Below, piece after piece: positions 17,753 through 26,724 of a stretch of DNA of 64,000 nt. Both the position numbers and the translations under genes were made by a program. The notes under the pieces were generated by a model. The model searched no databases, was not told where the DNA came from, and saw only the letters and a list, made by a program, of their open reading frames with translations. The DNA is from Oceanobacter antarcticus (GTDB lineage: Bacteria > Pseudomonadota > Gammaproteobacteria > Pseudomonadales > Oceanobacteraceae), in contig NZ_JBBKTX010000006.1 of the NCBI RefSeq assembly GCF_044962685.1, positions 1 to 64,000 of the forward strand. The letters run 5' to 3'. Positions within the stretch are counted from its first letter, which is position 1. Each line of letters starts with the position of its first letter.

Positions 17753-18727
17753 TTAGGGCTGCGCCATCCCAAAGCGTTTCAAACGCTCGTTAGTACCGTA
17801 GTAAAAATCCCGCAGTTTTTGGGGTACACCGTTAAAATCGGTTTCGGTGTATTTTTTCACGGTAACGCCCCGCTCCCGCAGCTGTTGCAAGTCTGCCTTT
17901 TCGGACTGTTCCAACGCTGCAAAGGTCGTCTTTTCCGCCTGGGAAAAAGCTGCCGAAATCGCTTGCTGCTTGCCTGATGCAAGTGCAGCCCACCAGCTTT
18001 TTGAAACCACAAACACCCCTGGGAATGCCATGTGGTTGGTATACATCAGATTGGGTGCCTGATCGTATAGCTGCAGATCAACGGCGGTGGCGAGGTCGGT
18101 ATCGATAGCATCTATTTTTTCTTGTTCAAACCAGAGCCGGATATCCTGAATCTGGATCGGCTGCGGGTCAGCGCCCAGCTGCCGATACCAATTGTAGAAT
18201 ACGTCATTTGGAAAGGTGCCGACTCGCTTGCCTTTCAGATCACGGGTACTGGTCATCAACGTTGGCGTCATAATCACACGCATACCGGAAAAGACGTATC
18301 CCAACGCCACCAGATTATGACGCTCCAGCCCGGCCAGCATGGCTTTGGCATCATCGCTCTGTGCCGCAAGGCGCAACTGGGCAGCGCTTGAAAATTGATA
18401 AGGCATTAACCAGCCATTCAGGGATGGATCGAGTGTGGTCAAAGACCCTACCGCAACAATGGCTGCCTGAAGCTGACCGCGACCCAGTAATTCGATAATA
18501 CTGGATTCACCACGCACCTTGGCAAAGCGGGATTCGCGTACTCGAATGGCATTACTGGAGCTATTTTCCAGGCTGCTTTTGAACTGTTGCATCAACCGTG
18601 ACCAGGCGTGGTCTGGTGTGGTGATCATACCGAAACGTATCGTCTCGGCCGCAACCGGTACTGACAGTAGCAGTACCATCAGCATTGTTATCAGGTTCTT
18701 TTTCCGGTTTTTTATTATTTTTATCAT
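17753..18727 (-). CDS. TRAP transporter solute-binding protein (DctP family), orphan
   Basis: A 324-aa periplasmic binding protein. It has a signal peptide (LITMLMVLLLSVPVAAE) and the DctP-type body, with VGSLTTLDPSLNGWLMPYQF, GLERHNLVALGYVFSGMRV, the DLKGKRVGTF segment and LFVKSW-like VFVVSKSWWAAL. TRAP systems take up organic acids such as C4-dicarboxylates using a sodium gradient. No small or large membrane subunit (DctQ/DctM) lies next to it, and both neighbours run in the opposite direction. It must borrow membrane subunits encoded elsewhere, act with a sensor, or be a leftover. Confidence 0.88.
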   Translation of the reverse strand: MIKIIKNRKKNLITMLMVLLLSVPVAAETIRFGMITTPDHAWSRLMQQFKSSLENSSSNAIRVRESRFAKVRGESSIIELLGRGQLQAAIVAVGSLTTLDPSLNGWLMPYQFSSAAQLRLAAQSDDAKAMLAGLERHNLVALGYVFSGMRVIMTPTLMTSTRDLKGKRVGTFPNDVFYNWYRQLGADPQPIQIQDIRLWFEQEKIDAIDTDLATAVDLQLYDQAPNLMYTNHMAFPGVFVVSKSWWAALASGKQQAISAAFSQAEKTTFAALEQSEKADLQQLRERGVTVKKYTETDFNGVPQKLRDFYYGTNERLKRFGMAQP

Positions 18728-19303
18728 GTTGGGTTCATTCCGTTACGTGGAGCCGTCACTCAATAGCGCTTCGTTGAGCTGCCCGCTGACCGATCCGCTT
18801 TAGGTTGCGTGAGCCAGAATCGAGGAAATAGCTGCTTGCAGCCAAAATTAGCGCCGAGGCCCAAAGTAGCGCCAAGGCATAGTGTACGCAGCATCCATCC
18901 GCAGGCCTGGAACAGGAATAATACTTACGGGTTTGAATGACACTTCTTTAGCCGCTAGTACTTCTGCCAAGATAAATAGCCACGACAGTCAGCTACAGAT
19001 CCAGACGTCCTCACAATACCGGCCAAGCCATCTTCTGTTCACAATCGATCTCGCCCTGTTTGTTAACCCTGTGACCAAACATGCAGATATCACCATCCAC
19101 GCCAATATCCAGCCGGAATTTCACACTGGCCCGCATCAGCCTCGCAGACCATCCAGTCAACGCATCTATGTAACAAAACGGATACTAAAATGTCATAAAC
19201 ATGACAAGTGCACTTTCCGACAAATCGTAACTTATTGAATTTAATAACATTAATACTGGAATAGATTTTGCTGAACCTATGTAAACTTGAAGGAGAAATA
19301 CAC
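18728..19303. other. Long intergenic gap
   Basis: This 576-bp gap separates two divergent genes, so promoters for both must lie in it. I see a short direct repeat (TAGCGCC-n-AGGC at about 18849 and 18866) and AT-rich sequence before the hemerythrin gene. A 118-codon open frame (18882-19238, plus) shows no family pattern and I do not call it. Confidence 0.5.
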
Positions 19304-19750
19304 ATGTTGCAATTCCAGTGGGTGCCCGAGTTCGAAACCGGGATTGATGTGATTGATTCTCAGCACAAGCGGATATTTGAATACCTGCTTGAAGTCGACA
19401 GAGCCATTCGACTCCAGGATCCAGATGTCGTGAAACAGATTGCCAGGTCACTGATTGACTACTCAATCTCCCACAACGCTTTTGAAGAGACCTTGATGGA
19501 GCGTGCCAGTTATCCCATTCTGGCGGCTCATTCCAAAGTACATGAGGCATTCCGTAATCGCGCTCTGGCGTACGATCAACGCCTTGAAAACGGCGAAGAC
19601 TGCTTCAAAGTCGCCAAGGAAGTACGGTCGGATATCGGCCTCTGGCTGACCAACCATATTCAGCGCGACGACAAGGACTATGTGCCCTACGTGCGTAAAT
19701 CAATCGAAGGTGGTTTTGTCAGCCGCATGAAAAAACGCTTCTTCGCCTGA
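19304..19750 (+). CDS. Bacteriohemerythrin
   Basis: A 148-aa single-domain hemerythrin that binds oxygen at a non-heme di-iron centre. All ligands are present at the expected spacing: His21, His57, Glu61, His76, His80, His118 and Asp123 (in DVIDSQHKRIF, SHNAFEETLMERASYP, AAHSKVH and NHIQRDD). The start is the ATG at 19304, preceded by a strong AAGGAG site; an ATG 36 bases upstream lacks this. Roles proposed for such proteins are oxygen storage, delivery to oxygenases or sensing. It is monocistronic and has a paralogue at 26725-27195. Confidence 0.95.
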   Translation: MLQFQWVPEFETGIDVIDSQHKRIFEYLLEVDRAIRLQDPDVVKQIARSLIDYSISHNAFEETLMERASYPILAAHSKVHEAFRNRALAYDQRLENGEDCFKVAKEVRSDIGLWLTNHIQRDDKDYVPYVRKSIEGGFVSRMKKRFFA

Positions 19751-19756
19751 ACAACA

Positions 19757-19781
19757 ACAGCCCCATGGGCATGGGGGCTGT
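19757..19781 (+). terminator. Hairpin after the hemerythrin gene
   Basis: ACAGCCCC (19757-19764) pairs with GGGGCTGT (19774-19781), with further pairing inside the loop, 7 bases after the stop. There is no T-run, so intrinsic termination is uncertain. Confidence 0.4.
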
Positions 19782-20035
19782 CACGCCATCCATGCGGCAT
19801 ATACATGCTCGTATTACGTAGTATGTCTATGTGCGAATGGCGTTGACTCAATCCAGAGCGGGCCTCGGGTTCGCTACAGGACACAAGACAGCCCTAAGCC
19901 TGCCAGGTAGCCGTTTTAAATGGCCTGATCGACGTACACATGAATCTGTGATTATTGTCTTGGTACACAGCACGATGAACTCTGCCGCAGACACACAATG
20001 TAGACGCAATCACATCACATGGATTACTGCCCCCA

Positions 20036-21403
20036 TCACCCACTCGTACCCATATCCGTCACCCACTCATACCCATATAAAGTGGCGCAACACAGCGGCA
20101 CTATCAGCAGTGCGTAGTAGCGATTGGCCCACATCATGGCGCGAGCGCTCATGCCAAAGCGGGCTTGCAAGGTAAGCTGAATACCAGACAGCGGCGACAA
20201 CCCGACGCCCACGGCCCACCCCATCAGCAAGGTAAGTCCGAGCAGGTTAGGGTCGGTGACGCTGGTTGCCAATAAACTGCCAGCCAACACCACGCTGGTT
20301 ACCGGGTGCATACCAGCGACGGCGACCACAATTAATATAACGAGTGTGATGCAGGCTTCGAGAGCGCCGAAGTGTTCAGGGGCAACAGAAATATCCAGTG
20401 CGTTCATGGTGGCAGAGACCCCGGCGGCTAATACTGCTGCGCCTAAAAACAGAGCGATTTCACTGCACAGCCCTGGCAAGCCGACCGTGATGTGCTGACC
20501 CACGTCGTTCAGACCTTTGATCCCGCGTGTTAACGCCAGCCAAATAAACGAAAACACCATGGCAATCAACGTAACCAGTGTCAGTACCGCCAGTTCTGAC
20601 CAGATCAAGTGGCTGATAATAACCAGCACGGCCAACACCAGTGGCATCCAGAGTGACGACCACTGCAACGGATAACCAAGGGCATTTTCAGCCTCCGGGT
20701 TACGGCTGATTTCCCAGGCAGAAAACAGCAAGGCGGCCAGTGCCAACGGCAGGCCGAACAATACCAGCGTGGCCAGCTGAGAGCCGGGCGCGCTCAACAG
20801 CGTCAGCCCCATGGCGGCGAAAAACGGCGACCAGAAGGCACAGGTTGAAAATGCCCGTAGCAACACCATCCCCTGCTCTGGCTGTAACGGCTGGTTGTTA
20901 CGTGCGTGTCGCAGCCGGTCACCCACAATCAGCGCAGCAGAAATATTCAGCACGGAGGCAAACAGATGGGTACTGAGCAGGGTTTGCTGTAACGCTCGCT
21001 GTCCTCGTGGAAGCTGTTCAGACGCAGCTATGCCAGCCAGCGCCACCAGCCGCAAAAAACTGACGCCAATCAGCATGGCCAGTAACATCTGGTTACCCTC
21101 CACGGCTTTTAGCAAGTACCGCCCACCCGAGCCACTCCAACCGGCAAAGACCAGCCCGGCGGCCCCCACCAGCAAGAGCACGCCAATCTGTTTGCGCTGG
21201 GCCACTTTGATTTGCGGGGCCAGTAACAGGGTGGCAACCCACAACGGCACTCCCGCCATCCATGCCGGGAAATTGACCACCAGCGCATTGGCCAAGACCA
21301 GTAGCAAAGCGAACAGCAGCAGCAAGCCAGCAAACAACTTGATAGCCGGGGCACCTGCTAGCCAGCGTTGCAGGGGTTGGTTCAACAGCAAGGAGCCAGT
21401 CAC
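20036..21403 (-). CDS. Polytopic membrane protein, possible ion-transporter-superfamily carrier
   Basis: A 455-aa integral membrane protein of almost entirely hydrophobic character, with about 11-12 predicted helices and few soluble loops. Two Gly/Ser/Pro-rich re-entrant-like stretches stand out: GMHPVTSVVLAGSLLATS near residue 360 and GWAVGVGLSPLSGIQL near residue 395. They recall the hairpin loops of citrate, arsenite and TRAP-large-subunit carriers. I do not recognise a specific family. The start is GTG at 21403 without a strong ribosome site. It is not adjacent to the orphan TRAP binding protein, which ends about 1.3 kb away with the hemerythrin gene between, so a partnership is only a speculation. 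Confidence 0.7.
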   Translation of the reverse strand: MTGSLLLNQPLQRWLAGAPAIKLFAGLLLLFALLLVLANALVVNFPAWMAGVPLWVATLLLAPQIKVAQRKQIGVLLLVGAAGLVFAGWSGSGGRYLLKAVEGNQMLLAMLIGVSFLRLVALAGIAASEQLPRGQRALQQTLLSTHLFASVLNISAALIVGDRLRHARNNQPLQPEQGMVLLRAFSTCAFWSPFFAAMGLTLLSAPGSQLATLVLFGLPLALAALLFSAWEISRNPEAENALGYPLQWSSLWMPLVLAVLVIISHLIWSELAVLTLVTLIAMVFSFIWLALTRGIKGLNDVGQHITVGLPGLCSEIALFLGAAVLAAGVSATMNALDISVAPEHFGALEACITLVILIVVAVAGMHPVTSVVLAGSLLATSVTDPNLLGLTLLMGWAVGVGLSPLSGIQLTLQARFGMSARAMMWANRYYALLIVPLCCATLYGYEWVTDMGTSG

Positions 21404-21534
21404 GTTGGGGTATCCGCAAGATCAGTCAGGAGAAGGGCCATACTGCCAGTTGTCTGCCGCGATGAGCAGTGGCGCAGCATGAATATAGTGTTGCGTAACA
21501 AGATTGCATAAACAGAGCGACGTTGGAGCCTGAG

Positions 21535-22863
21535 TCATATCCCCAGCCGCAAGTTTGGTTCTACTTCCCGGATTAACGAATCAGGCACATCCGCCGCAGC
21601 GGCGAGTGTTTTCCAACCAGAGACTACATCCTGAGTGGCATCAAGAATGGCGTTGATTCTGGCTCGGGTGAACAGCGGGCTGAGTTTTTCCAGGGAATAA
21701 ATATCCTGCCGGGTAAAGTTGTCCCGTTTGCCGTTGAGGCTCATCCAGTGGCTGTTGACCCATTGGCTACCCGGTTTGTAGCTGTAGGCCAGGTCGTAGG
21801 CGGGTGCCAGAGACCACTTATTTCCCTGCAACCTAAAGGCGACGTTTTTGGCGTGATCGTCGTGGTTGCGGGCAACGATATTAAACGTCATGCGCTTAAG
21901 CAGTTGTTCCGCTTCTGATGCCGACAGCCGCAGTTGCCGGGCCACACCAAACAGTTCGGCATAGGAGAAGGAACCCGGTTTTTTATAATCGACATGGGCA
22001 ATGCCATTCAGGGTCTGGACGTGGATTTTACCCTCGTCATCAGCGGAGGCCTGGCGATCGAATCGCTGGGTAATAAAGTGCCGTCGAGGGCCTTCGGCAA
22101 GCAAGTGACAAGGCATCATGTCGATACCGCAGGCGGTCGCCATTTGGTAGTAAACATATTCCATCGCCCCAAAGCCCATAGGGTCGCCAAAGGTTTCCTG
22201 CTGTTTGCTGTGCTCTCTGACACCATCAAATTTCATCAGGTAGTGGGTGAAGCCATCAGGTACCTGTGCCTGGCCGGAACGTACCTGTTTGAAGTTGTCA
22301 TCAAATGCCAGTACGGCTTTCGCTCGGGCGCCACCGGCACTCATACCAACCGAGAGCAAAGACATCATGGCTTCGCGGTCTTCCTGGCCGCCGTGGCTCA
22401 GCTTCACGGCAAAGTCATCACGACAATCCACCACGTCCTGGGCGATGGCGACCAGGGATTCAATCGCTACAGAATGTGAGGCATTGAGGCTTTTGATGCG
22501 GGTGGCGGGCAGATATTCCAGCGCACCCATACCCCGTATCCCGGTGTATTGAAGCCGCTGCAACGGCGTGATATCGGCAGGCGACTTGCCTTGCGCCGCC
22601 ACCCAGGCATTCAGCACGGCGTTACCGAAGTCGTCCGGGAGCGAATCAGCGATCAAGCCTGGCAAACCTTTAAAGGTGTTGAAGTCCAGCTCCGGAAAGC
22701 TGTAGATACGTTTTGCCAGTGGCATTTTCAGGGGCGCAAGCTCGATTCCCTGACGTATAAAGGCCGGATCGTATTCAAACGCGCCGACCCCCGTGGTGGT
22801 ATTAAAGCTCACCGCTCCGACGTCTTGCTGCTGGTAAATCACCCGAACAACTTCCATTACCAT
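21535..22863 (-). CDS. hipA: HipA-family Ser/Thr kinase toxin
   Basis: HipA kinases phosphorylate glutamyl-tRNA synthetase in E. coli, stalling growth and promoting persistence. The 442-aa product has the N-terminal couple domain (VGAVSFNTTTGVGAFEYD) and the Gly-rich loop AGGARAKAVLAF (about 176-187). The catalytic segment NHDDHAKN at 333-340 carries a catalytic Asp335 by analogy with the DGHAKN motif. The metal-binding Asp357 lies in APAYDLAY. No key residue is missing. It follows hipB with a 7-bp overlap; two ATGs lie at 22863 and 22857, and either could be used. Confidence 0.93.
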   Translation of the reverse strand: MVMEVVRVIYQQQDVGAVSFNTTTGVGAFEYDPAFIRQGIELAPLKMPLAKRIYSFPELDFNTFKGLPGLIADSLPDDFGNAVLNAWVAAQGKSPADITPLQRLQYTGIRGMGALEYLPATRIKSLNASHSVAIESLVAIAQDVVDCRDDFAVKLSHGGQEDREAMMSLLSVGMSAGGARAKAVLAFDDNFKQVRSGQAQVPDGFTHYLMKFDGVREHSKQQETFGDPMGFGAMEYVYYQMATACGIDMMPCHLLAEGPRRHFITQRFDRQASADDEGKIHVQTLNGIAHVDYKKPGSFSYAELFGVARQLRLSASEAEQLLKRMTFNIVARNHDDHAKNVAFRLQGNKWSLAPAYDLAYSYKPGSQWVNSHWMSLNGKRDNFTRQDIYSLEKLSPLFTRARINAILDATQDVVSGWKTLAAAADVPDSLIREVEPNLRLGI

Positions 22864-23186
22864 TCTGTGTTTGCCTCCTGGTCAGGATGTCGTTGCCCGG
22901 ACGCACGCTGCCGCTGCTTGCCCTGCAGCTTGGCCAGCTGGATGGGTGAAATCTCTTGCTTGGGCAAAAACAGCTCCAGTTGATCCGTCAGTTCCAACAC
23001 CGCCAGAATGGCGATAAAGATGTCCAGCTGGGCCTTGCCCTTCTCGGCATTAAGGACGGTTTTTCTGGCGATGCCTGCTTGCTCGGCAACATCAGCCTGT
23101 GTCAGGTCGCGGTTCAACCGGGCTTGCTTCAAGCGTTCGCCCAGCTCGGCTGCAAGTGCTGTCGCAGAATTTCCAGATAGACTCAT
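22857..23186 (-). CDS. hipB: HipB-type XRE-family antitoxin
   Basis: A 109-aa helix-turn-helix protein (GERLKQARLNRDLTQADVAEQ, then AGIARKTVLNAEKGKAQ). It is the DNA-binding antitoxin that in known HipBA systems binds HipA and represses the operon. The C-terminal 35 residues are charged and probably flexible. It is translated just ahead of hipA. An inverted repeat lies 15 bp upstream of its start and is the likely operator. Confidence 0.92.
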   Translation of the reverse strand: MSLSGNSATALAAELGERLKQARLNRDLTQADVAEQAGIARKTVLNAEKGKAQLDIFIAILAVLELTDQLELFLPKQEISPIQLAKLQGKQRQRASGQRHPDQEANTEW

Positions 23187-23198
23187 AACGATACCTAT

Positions 23199-23284
23199 TG
23201 AGGACTTTAGTCCTTTATTTTCACTTAACGATCACAAATTAGCACATTAAAATAAAATAATCGAAATATAATTTAAAGTCCTCA
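23199..23284 (-). promoter_or_regulatory. HipBA operator candidates
   Basis: AGGACT-TT-AGTCCT (23201-23214) is a perfect 6-bp inverted repeat 15 bp before hipB. The longer word TGAGGACTTTA (23199-23209) recurs in reverse orientation as TAAAGTCCTCA at 23274-23284. Three copies of an (A/C)ACATTAA word follow in the same AT-rich gap (about 23242-23340). Paired operator copies upstream of hipB are what the family uses; binding here is inferred. Confidence 0.6.
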
Positions 23285-23514
23285 AAATAGAACATTAATT
23301 CAATATTTTTTATTAAAGCACCTAAAAAGGAACATTAAAATATTATCAATTAATATTTCCCGCACAGACAGCAACCCGCATTGTCTTAAACTCGGCATGA
23401 ATCTTCTTGGATGACATCCTGACCCAGCAGCCTGGCATCAATGCTGCAGTACCGACATGGCAATATTGCGGTTGCAACCGCAGTAATGAATTTTGGCAAT
23501 CTCAGGAGCAGAAC

Positions 23515-24168
23515 ATGGAGGTTGGCGCGACAGCAAATGCAATAGTAAACGAAACAGCAACACGGGCTGGCCTGATGTATCTGGGGTCAATATTGACCCA
23601 ATCAGAGGCAGATGAATGGTTGCACTGGCTGCTGCATGAAGTGGCCTGGGGCAATGCCTTTTACGAGGCTTTTGGCCGTCGTTTTCCGATTCCTCGCCAG
23701 CAAGCCTGGTTTGCAGATGCTGGTATTCGCTATCGCTACTCCGATAACTTACTGACAACCCTGCCCTGGCCAGAGCGGCTGAACCGGTTACGTCAGCGGG
23801 TGGAATCTTTGACTGGGCAGCGGTTTAACTCCGTGCTGGCAACGCTGTATCGATCTGGAGAGGACAGTGTTGGCTGGCATGCCGACGACGAATCGGAGTT
23901 GGGGCCAGCGCCGGTGATTGCATCGTTATCGGTCGGGGCAACACGGGCATTCTGCTTGCGTCCAAAGATTACGCCGGGACACCAACACACACATGAACCA
24001 CAACCTGAACCACAACCTGAAATAGCCGTTCCGGTACATTCGGGTGACTTATGGCTGATGCAGCCGCCCTGTCAGCAACACTGGGAACACGCCGTACCTG
24101 CCGAAACCGGCATCCACCAGCCACGGGTTAACCTGACGTTTCGATGGGTGATTCCTCCTGCTTCCTGA
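23515..24168 (+). CDS. alkB: AlkB-type 2-oxoglutarate/Fe(II) DNA-repair dioxygenase
   Basis: AlkB enzymes remove alkyl groups from DNA or RNA bases by oxidative demethylation. The 217-aa product is closest in pattern to the ALKBH2/3-like group (RFNSVLATLYRSGEDSVGWHADDE). Iron ligands His122, Asp124 and His192 and the 2-oxoglutarate-binding Arg204/Arg210 (QPRVNLTFR) are present. I chose the ATG at 23515 because AGGAG stands 6 bases upstream; the frame runs open to 23407. A Pro/Glu/Gln insert near 161-169 comes from a 12-bp duplication. The 3' end overlaps the convergent Fe-S gene by 41 bp. Confidence 0.92.
   Translation: MEVGATANAIVNETATRAGLMYLGSILTQSEADEWLHWLLHEVAWGNAFYEAFGRRFPIPRQQAWFADAGIRYRYSDNLLTTLPWPERLNRLRQRVESLTGQRFNSVLATLYRSGEDSVGWHADDESELGPAPVIASLSVGATRAFCLRPKITPGHQHTHEPQPEPQPEIAVPVHSGDLWLMQPPCQQHWEHAVPAETGIHQPRVNLTFRWVIPPAS
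23997..24020 (+). repeat. 12-bp tandem duplication in alkB
   Basis: ACCACAACCTGA occurs twice head to tail (23997-24008, 24009-24020). It adds an in-frame HEPQPEPQPE-like stretch to a surface loop between the two halves of the iron-binding core. Confidence 0.85.
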
Positions 24169-25612
24169 TGTTCCGTTCCCTGACATCTCCCTCATTTGGG
24201 GACTGATCGGCTGAGCGAGCAGGATAATCTTCCAGACAGCCGGCAATCAGTTCGGCCAGGTGCAACGGCTTGGCATCGCTGTGATGACGTATTTGTTGTC
24301 GGCAGGAAAACCCGTTGGCAATCACCTGGCGGTCTCCCCGTGCTGCCAGCGCAGGTAGCAAGTCTTGTTGAGCCATGGCCAGGCTGTGTTGCGCATGCTC
24401 GGCTTCCAGCCCAAAACTGCCTGCCATGCCGCAGCAGCTGGATTCGATAAAATCGAAGGCATGATCAGGAAGCAGTTTCAGCACCCGCCGTACCGACTTC
24501 ATCGCACCAACGGCTTTTTGATGACAATGGCCATGTACCAGCGTAGCGCTGGCCGGGCTGGATAACGACAGATTGAGCCGCCCGGACTTGGCCTCACGAG
24601 CAAGAAATTCTTCGAATAAAAAACTGTTTTTGGCTGCTGTCACGGCGTTCTTTCCCAGACCAAGCGCCTGGGCATCGTCTCTTAACCCCAGCACACAGGA
24701 AGCTTCCAACCCGACAATGCTGTAGCCCTGCTCCACCAGCGGCACTATGGCCTGAATCAGCCGACGGGCCTCTGCCCTGGCCTGATCAATCATGCCTTGT
24801 GCCAGCCAGGTACGCCCGCAACAGTAGGGACGCGAATCCTGCTCCGATCGTCCTCCAGATTCTGGCTGCAGCAACATGACCTGATAGCCACTGGCCTCCA
24901 GCACACTGATCGCCGCTGCCGCGATGTGCGGTTCGTAGTACCGTGTGAACGTATCAATAAACAGCGCCACCTTATGGCCATTCAGGTTGCCAGAAACACC
25001 GGATCCATTGGCACTATCGGGCTGTTTGATCGAGCGCCCTGCCCGCGTTGGCAAATTCACCGCCGGGTTCAGCCCCATCAGCGGATCGACAATTCGGCGC
25101 AACAGCCTGCTGCGATTGCGTAGCTGTATGAAGGCATCCATCCACGGATGCTGATGCTGCCACTGCGGCAAGGCGGCCATCAGCCGGGAACGCCAGCTGC
25201 GCGGCTGGAGAGCGTATTTTTGCGCCAGATATTCAGCCTTGATCAGCGGCATATCGACATTACTTTCACACTCCCGTTTACAGCCCTTGCAACTGACGCA
25301 CAAATCCATGGCCTGTTGCAGCTCGGGGTCGAGCAGTGGCGACTGAGCCTGAGAAGTCGACAACGCCGCCTTGAGCAAACGCACTCGTCCACCGGTAGCC
25401 AGATTGGGATCGCCGCTGATGCGATAGCTGGGACACATCACCTGCTTGCCGTCAGCTTCGCATTGACGGCTGTTGATACAGGCGGCAATGGCTTTGGCGT
25501 AATGGCCACCGTATTTGGGAATGTCAGCATAGGCATCTCCCATACCGGCATCACGGTAGTCAGACCAGTCCAGCTGCAACGAGAGGTCCTGGGAAATCGA
25601 AGAATCAGTCAT
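24128..25612 (-). CDS. Stand-alone (Fe-S)-binding oxidoreductase subunit, CCG-domain type
   Basis: A 494-aa protein with two cysteine clusters for iron-sulfur centres (CINSRQCEADGKQVMCPSY, then LCVSCKGCKRECESNVD) and a C-terminal CCG domain (SCCGMAGSFGL). The sequence around the clusters resembles the C-terminal half of large FAD-linked D-2-hydroxyacid dehydrogenases of the YdiJ type and GlpC/LutA subunits. The FAD domains are absent here and not found upstream. It could act with a separate flavoprotein, or be a surviving half of a fused enzyme. The start at 25612 (MTDSSISQDL) is preferred to a TTG four codons earlier. Confidence 0.8.
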   Translation of the reverse strand: MTDSSISQDLSLQLDWSDYRDAGMGDAYADIPKYGGHYAKAIAACINSRQCEADGKQVMCPSYRISGDPNLATGGRVRLLKAALSTSQAQSPLLDPELQQAMDLCVSCKGCKRECESNVDMPLIKAEYLAQKYALQPRSWRSRLMAALPQWQHQHPWMDAFIQLRNRSRLLRRIVDPLMGLNPAVNLPTRAGRSIKQPDSANGSGVSGNLNGHKVALFIDTFTRYYEPHIAAAAISVLEASGYQVMLLQPESGGRSEQDSRPYCCGRTWLAQGMIDQARAEARRLIQAIVPLVEQGYSIVGLEASCVLGLRDDAQALGLGKNAVTAAKNSFLFEEFLAREAKSGRLNLSLSSPASATLVHGHCHQKAVGAMKSVRRVLKLLPDHAFDFIESSCCGMAGSFGLEAEHAQHSLAMAQQDLLPALAARGDRQVIANGFSCRQQIRHHSDAKPLHLAELIAGCLEDYPARSADQSPNEGDVRERNIRKQEESPIETSG

Positions 25613-25927
25613 AAACAATATCAACCGGCTAGAGATATGGGGCCAGGGTTGATTGCAATCCCCGTTCCCTGCCGTTGCCGCCGCTGATCAAGCGAATCGT
25701 CACCAGCCGTGGGGGGGTTATACCACCCAGCCACTCGGCTGAAACCCGACAAAACCTTGGCCACAGTCTGGCTTGTCGGGTTTGCGACAGCACCTAAGCA
25801 CCCTGATAACGCCCACAGCGCTGGTTGCCTGCGGCCACCTGACGAGATGACAGCGTGAAGTGATTGGTTATCAATTTGCAGTACCGAGATAAACAAAACA
25901 ACGCCTTTGATGAAGAGATAACCCCTC

Positions 25928-26557
25928 ATGATGACGCTCTATATGACCCCAGGCTCCTGCTCGACAGGTATTCATATTCTGATGGAAGAGCTGGAGCTGG
26001 TGTTCAGCGCCCACGTGCTGAATCTGCCAGCCGGAGATGGCCAGAAACCGGAGTATCTGGCGATTAATCCGAAAGGCACAATTCCCACACTGGTGCTGGA
26101 CGATGGCACCGCCCTGACTGATTTTGCCGCCATTGCCTGGTGGCTGGCCCAGCGCTGGCCGAAAAAACAATTATTACCGGAAGATCTAACCGCTCAGGCC
26201 GTGGCTCTGGATCGACTCAATTATCTGGTCGGCACCCTGCATGGCCATGGCTTTACCCGTATTTTCACACCCGACCGCTACCTGCTACACGCCGATGATC
26301 GCGACACCATTGAACGCCAGGGTCGAACACTGGTGCAGAAGGGTTTTCATCAAGCTGCCCAATGGCTGGAAGCATCTGCCGGAGCACTGTTTTATGACCA
26401 GTTTTCTATAGTAGATGCCGCGCTGTTTTATAACGAATTCTGGGCCAAGCGCCTGGAAATGACGCTGCCGGACGCCTGTCAGGCTCACTACGAGGCCATG
26501 GCTCGTCGCCCGGTTGTGCAGCGGGTGCTGATGGAAGAAGGGTATCGGCAACTGTAA
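25928..26557 (+). CDS. Glutathione S-transferase family protein
   Basis: A 209-aa GST. The thioredoxin-like N domain has LYMTPGSCSTGIHILMEE (Ser/Cys near the glutathione thiol), the cis-proline region NPKGTIPTLVLDDG and the gamma-glutamyl-binding LTDFAAI. An all-helical C domain follows, with SIVDAALFYNEFW as the N-capping-box region. Such enzymes conjugate or reduce small molecules with glutathione; the substrate is unknown. ATG codons at 25928 and 25931 are both possible starts. Neighbours are unrelated. Confidence 0.9.
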   Translation: MMTLYMTPGSCSTGIHILMEELELVFSAHVLNLPAGDGQKPEYLAINPKGTIPTLVLDDGTALTDFAAIAWWLAQRWPKKQLLPEDLTAQAVALDRLNYLVGTLHGHGFTRIFTPDRYLLHADDRDTIERQGRTLVQKGFHQAAQWLEASAGALFYDQFSIVDAALFYNEFWAKRLEMTLPDACQAHYEAMARRPVVQRVLMEEGYRQL

Positions 26558-26724
26558 CGCGGCATTATCTGCCCTGTTTTTGACTGGCTTGCCTGGTTCT
26601 TAACTTGTCGTTCTCTACTCAGACAAAGCCTGGCCGGAGCAACCAGCTCCGCGCCAGCCGTATCATCCATGACTGCCGGAAGCCGGAGCGCACATTTGTA
26701 GACGCACCCTGGCGCGCATCCGGA

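Noticed and set aside
18882..19238. 118-codon open frame in the gap before the hemerythrin gene
   Set aside because: No ribosome site, no recognisable domain, low-complexity composition.
25621..25929. Minus-strand frame upstream of the Fe-S protein, examined for a missing FAD domain
   Set aside because: No FAD-binding motif or dehydrogenase similarity; no evidence of a frameshifted N-terminal half.
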